A stretch of 64,000 nt of DNA from Gemmatimonas sp. (lineage in GTDB: Bacteria > Gemmatimonadota > Gemmatimonadetes > Gemmatimonadales > Gemmatimonadaceae). The notes beneath the pieces were generated by a model. The model was given only the letters and a program-made list of their open reading frames with translations. It had not been told where the DNA came from and made no database searches. Numbering within the stretch: the first letter of the stretch is position 1; each line of letters begins with the position of its first letter. Position numbers and translations under genes: made by a program. Positions 52,559-62,225 of the stretch are shown one piece after another. Location of the stretch: the NCBI GenBank assembly GCA_023910675.1, contig JAAVWC010000019.1, positions 1 to 64,000 of the forward strand, written 5' to 3'.

Positions 52559-54142
52559 ATGTCACTCCCCATCGCAGCGATCCCTCCGGGATCCCCGTCC
52601 GCGGCCTCACCGCTGTTCGCCCACTGGCGCGACGATCTCCCAGCCTCACTCGTCGTGTTTCTCGTGGCGCTCCCGCTCTGCCTGGGCGTGGCGCTCGCCT
52701 CCGGCGCCCCCCTGCTGTCGGGGGTTATTGCGGGTGTGGTCGGTGGCATTCTCGTAGGCGCCATTTCCGGCTCCCCACTCATGGTCAGCGGGCCGGCTGC
52801 TGGGTTGACCGCCATCGTGGTGGCGGGCATCGCACAGGTAGGCGGATTTCCGCGATTCCTGCCCGCGGTCATCCTTGGCGGTGTCATCCAGCTGGCCCTC
52901 GGCACTGCCCGCGCAGGTGTCATCGGCTACTACTTCCCGTCTGCCGTCATCAAGGGAATGCTGGCCGCCATCGGCCTTACGCTCATTCTCAAGCAGATCC
53001 CGCACGCGGTGGGCTACGACGCCGATTTCGAAGGGGACATGGCCTTCGTCGATCCGTCCGGCGAGAACACCTTCAGCGCCCTCAGCGCCGCGTTCAGTCA
53101 GGTGCAGCCCGGAGCCATCGCGGTCGCGGTGCTCGGTGTCGCCCTCATGGTTCTGTGGCCGAAGACGCCCATGGCGCGCATCAAACTGCTGCCAGCGCCG
53201 TTGGCGGCGGTCGCCATTGGGGTCGCCCTGAACGAACTGCTCAAGGCGCTCGAGCCGAGCTTCGCCATTCGCGGCACTCACCTAGTATCGTTGCCAGCCA
53301 CCGGCGTGGGCGGACTGCTCTCGCAGATCGCCCGCCCCGATTGGAGCGCCCTGCGTGATCAACAGGTGTGGATGCTGGCCGCCACGCTCGGCATCGTGGC
53401 CAGTCTTGAATCGCTCCTGAGTCTCGAGGCCACGAACAAACTCGACCCGGAAAAGCGTGACGGCTCGGCCAATCGTGAGCTGTTCGCGCAGGGGATCGGC
53501 AACATCATGTCGGGCTTCTTCGGTGGCCTGCCTGTCACGGGCGTCATCGTGCGCAGTTCGGCCAACGTCGATGCCGGTGGTCGTACGCGGCTGTCGGCCA
53601 TCTCACACGGACTCCTCCTGGTCGTGGCAGTGCTGTTGCTCGCTCCCCTGCTCAATCGGATTCCGTTGTCGGCGCTCGCCGCGGTACTCCTCGTTACCGG
53701 TTTCAAGCTCACGACGCCGGCGCTGTGGAAGAGCGCGTGGCATCTCGGACGATCGCACTTCATTCCGTTCGCGGTCACGATCATCGCCATTCTCTTCACC
53801 GATTTGCTGCGCGGCATCGGCATTGGGCTGGTGGTCGGCATCGGGTTCATTCTCGCCGAACACATGCGTCGTCCGGCACTCAAAAAGGTGAGTCCGCCCG
53901 GCGCGATTCTTACCCGCTACGAGCTTCCCGACCAGGTCACCTTTCTCAGCAAGGCCAACCTCATGCGCGTACTCGACGAGCTACCGGCGGGGTGCCGCGT
54001 GGAAATCGACGGGCGCAAGACCTCACGCTTTGACTACGACGCGCTCGAAGCGCTGCTCTCCTTCCGCGAGACGGCTCGCACGCGGAACATCGATTACCGC
54101 CTCGTGGGAATTCCCGAGACGGACCTCACGCCCGCACACTGA
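52559..54142 (+). CDS. SulP-family anion transporter with STAS-like tail
   Basis: 527 residues from the ATG at 52559. Typical SulP region: WRDDLPASLVVFLVALPLCLGVALASGAP, PLMVSGPAAGLTAIVVAGI, GVIQLALGTARAGVIGYYFPSAVIKGMLA, and SLLSLEATNKLDPEKR, with 10-12 helices. The shorter-than-usual STAS-like domain follows residue 430. Together with the carbonic anhydrase gene 10 bases downstream, this suggests bicarbonate uptake, although sulfate or other anions are possible. This SulP-carbonic anhydrase pairing recurs in bacteria. Confidence 0.9.
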   Translation: MSLPIAAIPPGSPSAASPLFAHWRDDLPASLVVFLVALPLCLGVALASGAPLLSGVIAGVVGGILVGAISGSPLMVSGPAAGLTAIVVAGIAQVGGFPRFLPAVILGGVIQLALGTARAGVIGYYFPSAVIKGMLAAIGLTLILKQIPHAVGYDADFEGDMAFVDPSGENTFSALSAAFSQVQPGAIAVAVLGVALMVLWPKTPMARIKLLPAPLAAVAIGVALNELLKALEPSFAIRGTHLVSLPATGVGGLLSQIARPDWSALRDQQVWMLAATLGIVASLESLLSLEATNKLDPEKRDGSANRELFAQGIGNIMSGFFGGLPVTGVIVRSSANVDAGGRTRLSAISHGLLLVVAVLLLAPLLNRIPLSALAAVLLVTGFKLTTPALWKSAWHLGRSHFIPFAVTIIAILFTDLLRGIGIGLVVGIGFILAEHMRRPALKKVSPPGAILTRYELPDQVTFLSKANLMRVLDELPAGCRVEIDGRKTSRFDYDALEALLSFRETARTRNIDYRLVGIPETDLTPAH

Positions 54143-54152
54143 GCGCAGACGC

Positions 54153-54926
54153 ATGGAAAATTTCCGCAAGATCATTCAGCACAATCGTGAGTGGGCGGCG
54201 GCCATGAAGGAGGCCGATCCCGAGTACTTCGAAAAGCGCGCCGCCAAGCAGGAGCCGCACTACCTGTACATCGGCTGCTCGGACAGTCGCGTCCCGGCTA
54301 ACGTGGTGACCGGGACCGAACCGGGCGAACTGTTCGTGCATCGCAACATCGCCAATGTGGTGTTGCCGAGTGATCTGAACGTGATGAGCGTGCTGCAGTA
54401 CGCCGTCGAAGTGCTCGACGTGAAGCACGTCATCGTCACAGGCCACTACGGCTGCGGCGGTGTGAAGGCGGCGATGGGTACGGCGAGCTATGGACTCGTG
54501 GACCTCTGGCTGCAGCCCATTCGCAACGTGGTGCGCTGGAACAAGCCCGAACTCGACCAGATCACGGACGAGCAGTCGCGCTTCGATCGTGTGGTGGAAC
54601 TGAACGTGCTCGAGCAACTCTATCACCTGTCCGAAACGCCGGTCATCCAGAACGCCTGGGCGAAGGGACGACGGCCGTTGCTGCACGGGCTGGTCTACGA
54701 CATTCACGAAGGATTGCTCCGCGAAATCGCGACGGGTGTGGATTCGCAGGAGGGCGCCGACCAACTGGCGCAGCGTCGACAGTCGGGAGTGCCAGCGGGC
54801 CCGCCTCCCATCATGGGCCGGATGGCGAACCCCATCATGGCCGGGGACGAACTCGCCGATCAGATCGCGCAGCGCGTCATGGATCGCATGGCCGTGATAG
54901 GCGCGAAGGACGCGCAAAAGAAGTAG
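54153..54926 (+). CDS. beta-class carbonic anhydrase
   Basis: 257 residues from the ATG at 54153. Zinc ligands are in the CSDSR motif (Cys, with the Asp-Arg dyad) and in GHYGCGGV (His, Cys), as in beta-carbonic anhydrases, which interconvert CO2 and bicarbonate. Core features HRNIANVVLPSDLNVMSVLQ and NVLEQLYHLSETP are normal. After about residue 205 there is an extension of about 50 residues, Pro/Gly/Met-rich (PAGPPPIMGRMANPIMAG) then helical, not part of the catalytic fold. It is co-transcribed with the SulP gene. Confidence 0.95.
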   Translation: MENFRKIIQHNREWAAAMKEADPEYFEKRAAKQEPHYLYIGCSDSRVPANVVTGTEPGELFVHRNIANVVLPSDLNVMSVLQYAVEVLDVKHVIVTGHYGCGGVKAAMGTASYGLVDLWLQPIRNVVRWNKPELDQITDEQSRFDRVVELNVLEQLYHLSETPVIQNAWAKGRRPLLHGLVYDIHEGLLREIATGVDSQEGADQLAQRRQSGVPAGPPPIMGRMANPIMAGDELADQIAQRVMDRMAVIGAKDAQKK

Positions 54927-54935
54927 CTTTCACGA

Positions 54936-55418
54936 ATGGCCAAGATTCTTTCCCCGTTCAAGTCGCTCCCGCTGGAGCGCCGTCAGTGGCTCGTGCTCGA
55001 GGCACTGGCGAAGCACAAAGGCGCCAAGACGCTTTACGCGCAACGCATTGCCGCCAAGGGCGGCGGGTTCCGCGCCGCCACGCTCGTCACCTGGTCGGCC
55101 GAGAAGGTCGGCAAGGAAGCGCTCCGCCTCGGCGCGCTTACCGCGCAGGACGAACTCGAACTACTCCAGCTGCTCTACGTCGATCTCGAGCCGCAGTACC
55201 AGATCACTTTCCTCGACGCCATGGGTGTGGGCCACGAGAACGGCGTGCTCCCCGAAGATCTCGAAGTGCCATACGCGGGCGTCGACGCGGTCAAGAAGGG
55301 CGCCGAGGCGGTGCTGGCAGCCCATGGCGACGCCGGCCGTCATTATCTGCGCACGCTGGTGGTGTACAATCTGGCCGCGTGGCCCGGTCTCGAGACCGTC
55401 GTTCCCGCGGAAGGGTAA
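54936..55418 (+). CDS. hypothetical protein
   Basis: 160 residues, cytosolic, mixed alpha. It begins MAKILSPFKSLPLERRQWLVLEALAKHKG; then AKGGGFRAATLVTWSAEKVGKEALRLG; then ELELLQLLYVDLEPQYQITFLDAMGV; C-terminal YLRTLVVYNLAAWPGLETVVPAEG. No signal peptide or known motif. It starts 10 bases after the carbonic anhydrase stop and so may be the third gene of that operon. It is convergent with ffh. I do not recognise a family. Confidence 0.8.
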   Translation: MAKILSPFKSLPLERRQWLVLEALAKHKGAKTLYAQRIAAKGGGFRAATLVTWSAEKVGKEALRLGALTAQDELELLQLLYVDLEPQYQITFLDAMGVGHENGVLPEDLEVPYAGVDAVKKGAEAVLAAHGDAGRHYLRTLVVYNLAAWPGLETVVPAEG

Positions 55419-55439
55419 GGCTGGCGTTCGGGATGCGCC

Positions 55440-56804
55440 TCAGCGCATCCCGAACATGCCACCACCGCCGCCGCCAAATGGCAGTCGCGGCATGCCGCCG
55501 CCCTTGCCGCCCGGGCCGCCGCTCATCTTTTTCATCATCTTCTGCATCTCGCGGAACTGCTCGAGCAGACGATTCACTTCGTTCACCGGCCGTCCGCAGC
55601 CTTTGGCAATGCGCGCGCGACGTGATCCGTTGATGAGCTCGGGCTTCTTGCGCTCCTGCGGCGTCATGGAGAGCACGATCGCTTCGATGTGCTTCATGCG
55701 CTTGGGGTCCATCTTCACGTCCTTCAGCATCTTCGAGTTCACACCCGGCAGCAGCTTGAGGAGGTTCTCGAACGGACCGAGCTTCTGCATCTGACGCATC
55801 GCCGACAGGAAGTCTTCGAGGTCCATCCCTTCCTTGCGGACCTTCTTCTCGAGCTTCTTGGCTTCCGTTTCGTCGAAGGCTTCCTGCGCCTTCTCCACGA
55901 GCGACACGATGTCGCCCATTTGCAGGATACGGCCGGCCATGCGCTCGGGGTGGAACTCCTCGAGCGCATCGGGCTTCTCGCCCACGCCGATGTACTTGAT
56001 CGGCTTCTTGAGGACGCCGTAGATGGAGAGCGCCGCACCGCCGCGGGCGTCACCATCGAGCTTGGTCAGAATGACGCCGGTGATGTCGAGCGCATCGTTG
56101 AAGCCCTGCGCGATCTTCACCGCTTCCTGACCGGTCATGCCGTCGGCGACGAACAGAATTTCGTCAGGCTTGATCGCCGCCTTGAGCCGCGTGAGCTCGT
56201 CCATCATGTCGGCGTCGATCTGCAAACGGCCGGCGGTATCGACAATGACCACGCGGTCACGGTTCCGAACACCCTGCTCGATACCGGCCTTCGCGATCTT
56301 CACCACATCCTGCGTGGTGCGATCGGCGTACACCGGGACATCGAGCGCCTTGCCCAGCGTCTCGAGCTGATCGATGGCGGCCGGTCGGTACACGTCGGCG
56401 GCCACCAACCGGGTGCTCTTGGCTTCGAGCTTGAGCCGCCGCGCCAGCTTGCCCGCCGTGGTCGTCTTACCCGACCCCTGCAGGCCAACCATCATGACGA
56501 TGGTGGGCGGTACCGTACTCATGCGGAGCCCTTCGCGCCGCTCGCCCAGCATGGCGGTCAGTTCGTCATGGACGATCTTGACGAGCTGCTGCGCCGGCTG
56601 GACGGTCTTGAGCTGCAAGACGCCAATAGCCTGCTTTTCCACCCGCTCGAGGAACTCGCGGGTGAGGGCAAAGTTGACGTCGGCTTCGAGAAGGACGCGG
56701 CGGACCTCGCGCAGCCCTTCCTTGATATCGGCCTCGGTGAGAACGCCGCGACCGCGCAGCTTCGCGAAGACGTTGCCGAGTTTGTCTGTGAGCTCGTCGA
56801 ACAT
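55440..56804 (-). CDS. ffh: signal recognition particle GTPase Ffh
   Basis: 454 residues from the ATG at 56804; the frame continues upstream to 56906 but the conserved N-terminus is MFDELTDKLGNVFAKLRGRG. NG domain with P-loop GLQGSGKTTTAGKLARRL (about residues 104-121), VIVDTAGRLQIDADMM and TKLDGDARGGAALSI. M domain with SRRARIAKGCGRPVNEVNRLL for 4.5S RNA binding. The end is Met/Gly-rich (MKKMSGGPGGKGGGMPRLPF). It directs membrane and exported proteins to the translocon. No 4.5S RNA gene was recognised in the window. Confidence 0.96.
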   Translation of the reverse strand: MFDELTDKLGNVFAKLRGRGVLTEADIKEGLREVRRVLLEADVNFALTREFLERVEKQAIGVLQLKTVQPAQQLVKIVHDELTAMLGERREGLRMSTVPPTIVMMVGLQGSGKTTTAGKLARRLKLEAKSTRLVAADVYRPAAIDQLETLGKALDVPVYADRTTQDVVKIAKAGIEQGVRNRDRVVIVDTAGRLQIDADMMDELTRLKAAIKPDEILFVADGMTGQEAVKIAQGFNDALDITGVILTKLDGDARGGAALSIYGVLKKPIKYIGVGEKPDALEEFHPERMAGRILQMGDIVSLVEKAQEAFDETEAKKLEKKVRKEGMDLEDFLSAMRQMQKLGPFENLLKLLPGVNSKMLKDVKMDPKRMKHIEAIVLSMTPQERKKPELINGSRRARIAKGCGRPVNEVNRLLEQFREMQKMMKKMSGGPGGKGGGMPRLPFGGGGGGMFGMR

Positions 56805-56932
56805 ATCCGGGAAAGGTAATCGATTGGCGCCCGGGAGGCGGGGGGCATACATCGTGACCCTCCACACCGGTTTTTTTCCCGGGGGGTGACGCTGAGGGCC
56901 ACCCATGACGCAACTTGCGTCGGAATCACGCG

Positions 56933-56960
56933 TTGCTCCGATTTCTGGTCGCCGTACATT
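56933..56960 (+). promoter_or_regulatory. weak candidate lon promoter
   Basis: TTGCTC (56933-56938), 16 bases, TACATT (56955-56960) resembles a sigma70 site, 78 bases before the lon start, in the 233-base gap from the divergent ffh gene. No CIRCE-type or heat-shock sequence is evident. Confidence 0.25.
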
Positions 56961-57037
56961 TGCCAGATCAGGATCACGTTGTCACTCTCTTGGCCAGCCA
57001 CGTGTCGCCCCAGAATCCGCGCTACCCCGCCGTTACG

Positions 57038-59488
57038 ATGCCCCGCGGTCAAAGGAAGGAGGAAATCCTTCGCGCGGAGCTCCCCCCCACGCTGCCGCTC
57101 ATGGCGCTGCGTTCCACGATCGTGTACCCCTTGGGAACGATCGCGGTGCAGATGGGCGCCCCGGAAAATCTGGCGCTGCTCCGGGCGCACGAAGAGTCGG
57201 GGCTGGTGGTCGCCCTCGTGGTGGCCTCGGGAGACAACGACGACGCCATCGACCCGCACCGGTTCATTGGCCGGGTCGGCGTCGCCGCCCGCGTCCACGA
57301 GCGCATCAACCTGCCGGGCGACACCATCCAGATCACGTTGCAGGGGCTCCGCCGCATTACCATCGACGCGGTCGATCAGGTGGAGCCGTTTGCCATCGCG
57401 CAAATCCAGGGCGCCCGGGAAACGCCCCCTGAACCGGCCGAGCTCGACGAGCTGGTCGCGCGCACCGTGACGGCGGCGGAAACGCTCGCCGAACTGGTGG
57501 ACCGCATTCCCAATGAAGTGCCGCAGATCCTCAAGATGAACGTCTCCGACCCCGGACGTTTCGCGGACCTCGCGGCCACCAACATGAACTTGCGCATTGC
57601 CGACAAGGAAGAGGTGCTCCAGCGCCTCGACATCGGCCAGCGCATCCGGTTCATCCTGTCGCGCCTCGAACGCGAAGTGGCGCGGGCGCGCGTCATGGAC
57701 GACGTCAAGAAGCAGACCGAAATCAAGATCGAGCAGCACCAGCGCGAGTTCTATCTGCGCCAGCAACTCCGCGCCATTCAGTCAGAACTCGGCGAGGCCG
57801 ATCCCAACGAAAAGGAATCGGTCGATCTGCTGCGCCGCATCGAGGAAGCGCGCCTCCCCGAAAAGGTCGCCAGCGAAGCGCGCCGCGAAACGGAACGGCT
57901 GCGCATGCTCTCGCCCGCATCGAGCGAGTATCAGGTGCTGCGCACCTATCTTGACTGGGTGTTGGCGTTGCCGTGGCACAAGCGCAGTGGCGATGACGCC
58001 GAAATCGAACTCGCGAAGGTCGAAGGCGCCCTCGAAGAGCGCCACTACGGCCTCGATGAAGCCAAGGAGCGTATCGTCGAGTATCTCGCCGTACGCAAGC
58101 TGCGCGGCGGCGACCCCACAGGCCCCATTCTCTGCCTCGTCGGGCCGCCCGGCACGGGCAAGACCTCACTTGGCGAAGCCATCGCCACCAGCATCGGACG
58201 CGAGTTCTATCGCATCTCGGTCGGCGGTGTGCGCGACGAAGCCGAAATTCGCGGGCACCGGCGTACCTATGTCGGCGCCATGCCGGGCATGCTCATTCAG
58301 GCGCTGCGCCGCGTCGAAGTGCGCGATCCCGTCATCATGATCGACGAGATCGACAAGATGTCGAGTGGTGGCCCCTCCGGTGATCCCACGGCGGCCATGC
58401 TCGAAGTGCTCGACCCGTCGCAGAACACGACGTTCGTCGACCACTATCTGAACCTCCCCTTCGATCTGTCGAGCTGCTTGTTCATCTGCACGGCGAACAA
58501 CCTGTTCGATATTCCGGGGCCGTTGCGTGACCGCATGGAAGTCATTCGCATTGCGGGCTACACCATCGAAGAAAAGGTCGAGATCGCACAGCGCTATCTC
58601 ATTCCCCGTCTCCTCGAAGACCACGGGCTTACCGACGTCGACCTGCACATCTCCGAGCAGGTCCTGAGCTTCATCACCAGTCGATACTCGCGCGAAGCCG
58701 GACTGCGTACGTTCGAGCGCTCCATTGCGACGCTCATGCGCAAGCGCGCCCGCGCCAAGGCCGACGGCGACGAAAGCACGTGGGAAATCGGCGCAACGCG
58801 CGCCGAAGACCTGCTTGGCCCGCCGCGTTTTTCCCAGGAAGAAGCCGAGAAGGAGCCGGAAATCGGTGCCGTGACGGGCCTCGCATGGACGAGCACGGGC
58901 GGCGAACTCATGACCATCGAAGCACTGCGTATGCCGGGCGTGGGTAAGCTCACCGTCACCGGGCAGTTGGGCGACGTGATGCGTGAGTCCACCGAGGCGG
59001 CGTATTCGTTCGTGCGCTCACGCGCGGCGACGCTGAGCATTGCCGACAGCGAATTCCGCGAGTCGGATATGCACCTGCACTTTCCGGCCGGTGCCATCCC
59101 CAAGGATGGTCCGTCGGCGGGGATTGCCGTCACGCTGGCGTTGGCCAGTGCCCTCTCGCGCCGGCCGGTGCGTCGTGATCTCGCCCTCACCGGCGAAGTG
59201 ACGCTGCGCGGCAAGGTGCTCGAGATCGGTGGCGTGAAGGAGAAGGTGCTCGCGGCGTATCGCGCGGGACTGCGCGAAGTCATTCTGCCCAAGGGCAATG
59301 AGAAAGACGTGCGCGACGTGCCGCAGGAAGTGCGCGACAAGATGGCGTTCACCTTCGCCAGCACCATGGACGAAGTGCTGCACCTGGCGTTGCTGCCTCC
59401 CGCCGAAAAGCATCCGGCTGACAAGCCGGAAGTGACGACGGCCGCGACAGGAAAGAAGGCACGGACACAGCCGGCCGATCTGCGCTGA
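57038..59488 (+). CDS. lon: ATP-dependent protease Lon
   Basis: 816 residues from the ATG at 57038; the frame continues upstream to 56915 without conserved sequence. LonN domain (LPLMALRSTIVYPLGTIAVQ); helical middle; AAA+ domain with Walker A GPPGTGKTSLGEAIA (near residue 370) and Walker B PVIMIDEIDKM; proteolytic domain with the catalytic Ser in PKDGPSAGIAVTLA (near 693) and the Lys in the GGVKEKVLAAYRAG stretch. It degrades misfolded and regulatory proteins in the cytosol. Full length. Confidence 0.97.
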   Translation: MPRGQRKEEILRAELPPTLPLMALRSTIVYPLGTIAVQMGAPENLALLRAHEESGLVVALVVASGDNDDAIDPHRFIGRVGVAARVHERINLPGDTIQITLQGLRRITIDAVDQVEPFAIAQIQGARETPPEPAELDELVARTVTAAETLAELVDRIPNEVPQILKMNVSDPGRFADLAATNMNLRIADKEEVLQRLDIGQRIRFILSRLEREVARARVMDDVKKQTEIKIEQHQREFYLRQQLRAIQSELGEADPNEKESVDLLRRIEEARLPEKVASEARRETERLRMLSPASSEYQVLRTYLDWVLALPWHKRSGDDAEIELAKVEGALEERHYGLDEAKERIVEYLAVRKLRGGDPTGPILCLVGPPGTGKTSLGEAIATSIGREFYRISVGGVRDEAEIRGHRRTYVGAMPGMLIQALRRVEVRDPVIMIDEIDKMSSGGPSGDPTAAMLEVLDPSQNTTFVDHYLNLPFDLSSCLFICTANNLFDIPGPLRDRMEVIRIAGYTIEEKVEIAQRYLIPRLLEDHGLTDVDLHISEQVLSFITSRYSREAGLRTFERSIATLMRKRARAKADGDESTWEIGATRAEDLLGPPRFSQEEAEKEPEIGAVTGLAWTSTGGELMTIEALRMPGVGKLTVTGQLGDVMRESTEAAYSFVRSRAATLSIADSEFRESDMHLHFPAGAIPKDGPSAGIAVTLALASALSRRPVRRDLALTGEVTLRGKVLEIGGVKEKVLAAYRAGLREVILPKGNEKDVRDVPQEVRDKMAFTFASTMDEVLHLALLPPAEKHPADKPEVTTAATGKKARTQPADLR

Positions 59489-59509
59489 ACCGACGGCCAC
59501 CATGCACTG

Positions 59510-59543
59510 ACGACGGGCCCGCGTACACACGCGGGCCCGTCGT
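59510..59543. terminator. terminator between lon and the DUF445 gene
   Basis: Perfect 15-bp stem (59510-59524 with 59529-59543), loop acac, then gtttaca on the plus strand. It lies directly between the two convergent stop codons. On the minus strand the T-tract is poor. Confidence 0.85.
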
Positions 59544-59545
59544 GT

Positions 59546-60859
59546 TTACAGCAATCCGCCTGCGATGTAGAGCAGCAGCCCCACCAACCCGCCCACGATC
59601 GTGCCGTTGATGCGGATGAACTGCAGGTCGCGTCCAATCTGCAGCTCGATCTTGCGTGACGTCGCGTTCGCGTCCCACGCGCCCACCGTGGTGGCGATGA
59701 GCTTCGCCACTTCTTCGCGCGCCTGCTCCACTGAATACGTCACGAGCTCCACAACCCAACCGTTCACCTTCTCGGCGAGCGCGGCGTCTTCGAGCACCTT
59801 GTGCCCCAAACCTGACAGCCACTGCTCCAACTGATCAGGCTCGGCTTCGGCGTCGCTCGCAAGCTTCTCCGCGTAGTTGGCGATACGCACCTTCACGTCG
59901 CCCCAGACTTCGCGCGAGAATTCGGCGACGCCTGGATGATCGAGCACGTCGAGCTTGATCTGTTCGGCGCGCGCGATCGTTTCGGGGTTCTCGCGGAGAT
60001 TGGCGACGAACTTTTCGACCGCCTCGTCGTATCGACGCCGCAACGGATGCGCCGGATCGGCAGCCACGGCAATGAGCGTGGCTTCCACGCCACTCACGAT
60101 CTTGTCGCCCAGTCGATTTTCGACCGCGCCCGGCACCCACCACGGGCTCTCCTGCTTGATGCGTTCGCGAATAGCGACTTCGTTCTCGTCGAGGAATCGC
60201 GCGGCCAGTCGCAGGGCGTCGTCGAGCAACGCCTGATGCCGACCGTCGGCTGTGAGCAGCTCGAACGTCTTGGCCGCCAATGGCGCGGCCTGCATCCGAC
60301 GCAGCCGGGACACGATACCGCGGTCAACGAGCGCCTGCACATCCTCGTCGCGCATGACATTGACCGCTCCCGAAATACCATGCGCGGCCGCCCGGGCAAT
60401 GCGGCGGCTGTTTTCCGGCCGAGCCAGCCACTGGGCCGCGCGCTCGCCAAGCTTCATGGCCGCCAGCTTGGTCGTGACCACCTCGCGCGTGAGGAAGTTA
60501 CGCTGCACGAAATTGCCGAGCGCCGTCCCGATCCGGTCTTTGCGCGACGGAACGATCGCGGTGTGCGGAATGGGAATGCCGAGCGGGTGCCGGAAGAGCG
60601 CCGTGACGGCGAACCAGTCGGCAATGCCACCCACCATGGCGGCCTCGGCGAATGCGCGGAGGTACCCCAGCCACGGGAACTGCGATTCGTAATAACGCGC
60701 GACCACAAAAACGACAGCGACCACCACGAGCATGGCGGTCGCGATGCGCTTCATTTGTAGCAGACGCACCCGACGCACGTCGTCGTCGGGGGTGATGCGT
60801 AGCGCCATGGGCACCGAGGCATCATCGGGTGGTACGGGAACGGAAGAGTTGATCGTCAT
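59546..60859 (-). CDS. DUF445 membrane-anchored protein
   Basis: 437 residues. One hydrophobic helix at about residues 40-58, then the DUF445 hallmark FAEAAMVGGIADWFAVTALFRHPLGIPIPHTAIVP (in parts, near 70-105). A long helical middle follows, and a C-terminal helix (GTIVGGLVGLLLYIAGG). Members are predicted inner-membrane proteins with a large cytoplasmic or periplasmic helical body; no function is established. Monocistronic or with the upstream lipoprotein gene (32-base gap). Confidence 0.93.
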   Translation of the reverse strand: MTINSSVPVPPDDASVPMALRITPDDDVRRVRLLQMKRIATAMLVVVAVVFVVARYYESQFPWLGYLRAFAEAAMVGGIADWFAVTALFRHPLGIPIPHTAIVPSRKDRIGTALGNFVQRNFLTREVVTTKLAAMKLGERAAQWLARPENSRRIARAAAHGISGAVNVMRDEDVQALVDRGIVSRLRRMQAAPLAAKTFELLTADGRHQALLDDALRLAARFLDENEVAIRERIKQESPWWVPGAVENRLGDKIVSGVEATLIAVAADPAHPLRRRYDEAVEKFVANLRENPETIARAEQIKLDVLDHPGVAEFSREVWGDVKVRIANYAEKLASDAEAEPDQLEQWLSGLGHKVLEDAALAEKVNGWVVELVTYSVEQAREEVAKLIATTVGAWDANATSRKIELQIGRDLQFIRINGTIVGGLVGLLLYIAGGLL

Positions 60860-60891
60860 GAACGCGTCATGAGCGACACCACACTACCAGC

Positions 60892-62217
60892 TCAACGACC
60901 CGTCGGTGGGCGATCGATGGTAATGCGGGCCACGTCGATGGGAGCGGACAGGCCTACCGGCAAATCCATGTAGATCACTACGGGCTTTCCGCCGAGCTGT
61001 TCCAAACTCAGCGTGACCGTGCGCGCTTTGCGCTTGGGCGTGGCCACGACGTCGAGGCGGCGACTGGTGCTTCCGGGTGCGGCATCCGGCTTCGCCATAT
61101 CGTATCGACGACGCGCGGCGTCGGCCATGACGTCGAGGAAGTCGGCGGCATCGACAGAGGAATCCCACACCGAGGCCCACACGAGGGCGTCACCCTGCGG
61201 CGTGCGCACCACCGTGAACCGATCGCCGTCCACGCCCGTGGCGGCCCGTCGAGCCATTTCGTCGTTCTTGAGATGCTGCACCAAGAGGAGTCGCGTTTCG
61301 AATTCCCCAAGGGTGTTGGAGAACACCACCGTGCCCGCGCGCGGGGCCGGCAACGTGACCGTATTGGGGAGATCGCGGGTACTCGCATCCCCCGAGAAAT
61401 ACGCCGAATCGTTGAGGATCTGCTTCGTGCTCACCGGAAGGTCGGCCAGCAACTCCTTCTCGGGGCGCACGTTGATGAAGCGGCGCACGAAATCGGCGCC
61501 GCCCAGATACGGGAAGAGCAGCCCCTCGCGTACGGCGCGAGGAGCGCTCGCAAAGACGGGCATCCCCGTGCTGCCATCGCGGATAAGATCACGCATGCGA
61601 TCCCAGCCGCCTGGCATCTTGAGCATGGGTCCGGCGTTGGGGTCGATACGCAGCTGCATGAACACCGCCTGCCCTTCGAGCACCGACTGCGCCGCAACCT
61701 GGCGGTCGCCGTTGTCGACCTGTGCCTGAATGCTGTCGATCTTGACGTACTGGTCCTGCAACGCGTGCACGAGCTCGTGCGACACCGTCTGCTTGAGCAG
61801 CATGTCGGGCGCACCGCCCACGACGTATAGCACCTTGGTCGTGGGATCGTAGTACCCCACGATCTGCTCTTCGAGCAGACGCTGCAGCAGAGCCCCAAGA
61901 TTGAGCGTATCGGGAATCATCCCGAGAATGCGGTACACCGCTTCCTGGCCGGCCACCTGCGCCTTGCCGCGGTCGCTCTCGAGCTGCTTCCGCACGAAGA
62001 CGGCCACCTGCTCCTTCGTGCGCTTCTCGATCTTGGGCGGCGTCTTGAACGGTAGCCCCATCTCCTTCTCGATCCTCGGCACGAACTCCGCCACGAGATC
62101 GGCGTAGGGGCCATCGCCGGCGGACGGCTTGTCTCCGCAGGCGCCGACGAAGGCGGCACTCAGGAGAAACAGCAGCGCCGCAGCGTGGCGCTGCGGCGAG
62201 GTTTTGGTCGTAGACAT
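60892..62217 (-). CDS. lipoprotein with HExxH metallopeptidase motif
   Basis: 441 residues with a lipobox-type signal (AAFVGAC, Cys at 27), so it is anchored to a membrane. The zinc-binding HELVH lies at about residues 147-151 within KQTVSHELVHALQDQY. A later Glu in LEGQAVFMQL (about 178) could be the third ligand, as in gluzincin-like peptidases. The last part (about 300-441) is of unknown fold. I do not recognise a named family. It is probably a periplasmic zinc protease. It lies 8 bases from the prepilin peptidase gene upstream, so the two are probably co-transcribed. Confidence 0.85.
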   Translation of the reverse strand: MSTTKTSPQRHAAALLFLLSAAFVGACGDKPSAGDGPYADLVAEFVPRIEKEMGLPFKTPPKIEKRTKEQVAVFVRKQLESDRGKAQVAGQEAVYRILGMIPDTLNLGALLQRLLEEQIVGYYDPTTKVLYVVGGAPDMLLKQTVSHELVHALQDQYVKIDSIQAQVDNGDRQVAAQSVLEGQAVFMQLRIDPNAGPMLKMPGGWDRMRDLIRDGSTGMPVFASAPRAVREGLLFPYLGGADFVRRFINVRPEKELLADLPVSTKQILNDSAYFSGDASTRDLPNTVTLPAPRAGTVVFSNTLGEFETRLLLVQHLKNDEMARRAATGVDGDRFTVVRTPQGDALVWASVWDSSVDAADFLDVMADAARRRYDMAKPDAAPGSTSRRLDVVATPKRKARTVTLSLEQLGGKPVVIYMDLPVGLSAPIDVARITIDRPPTGR

Positions 62218-62225
62218 GGGCTGAC

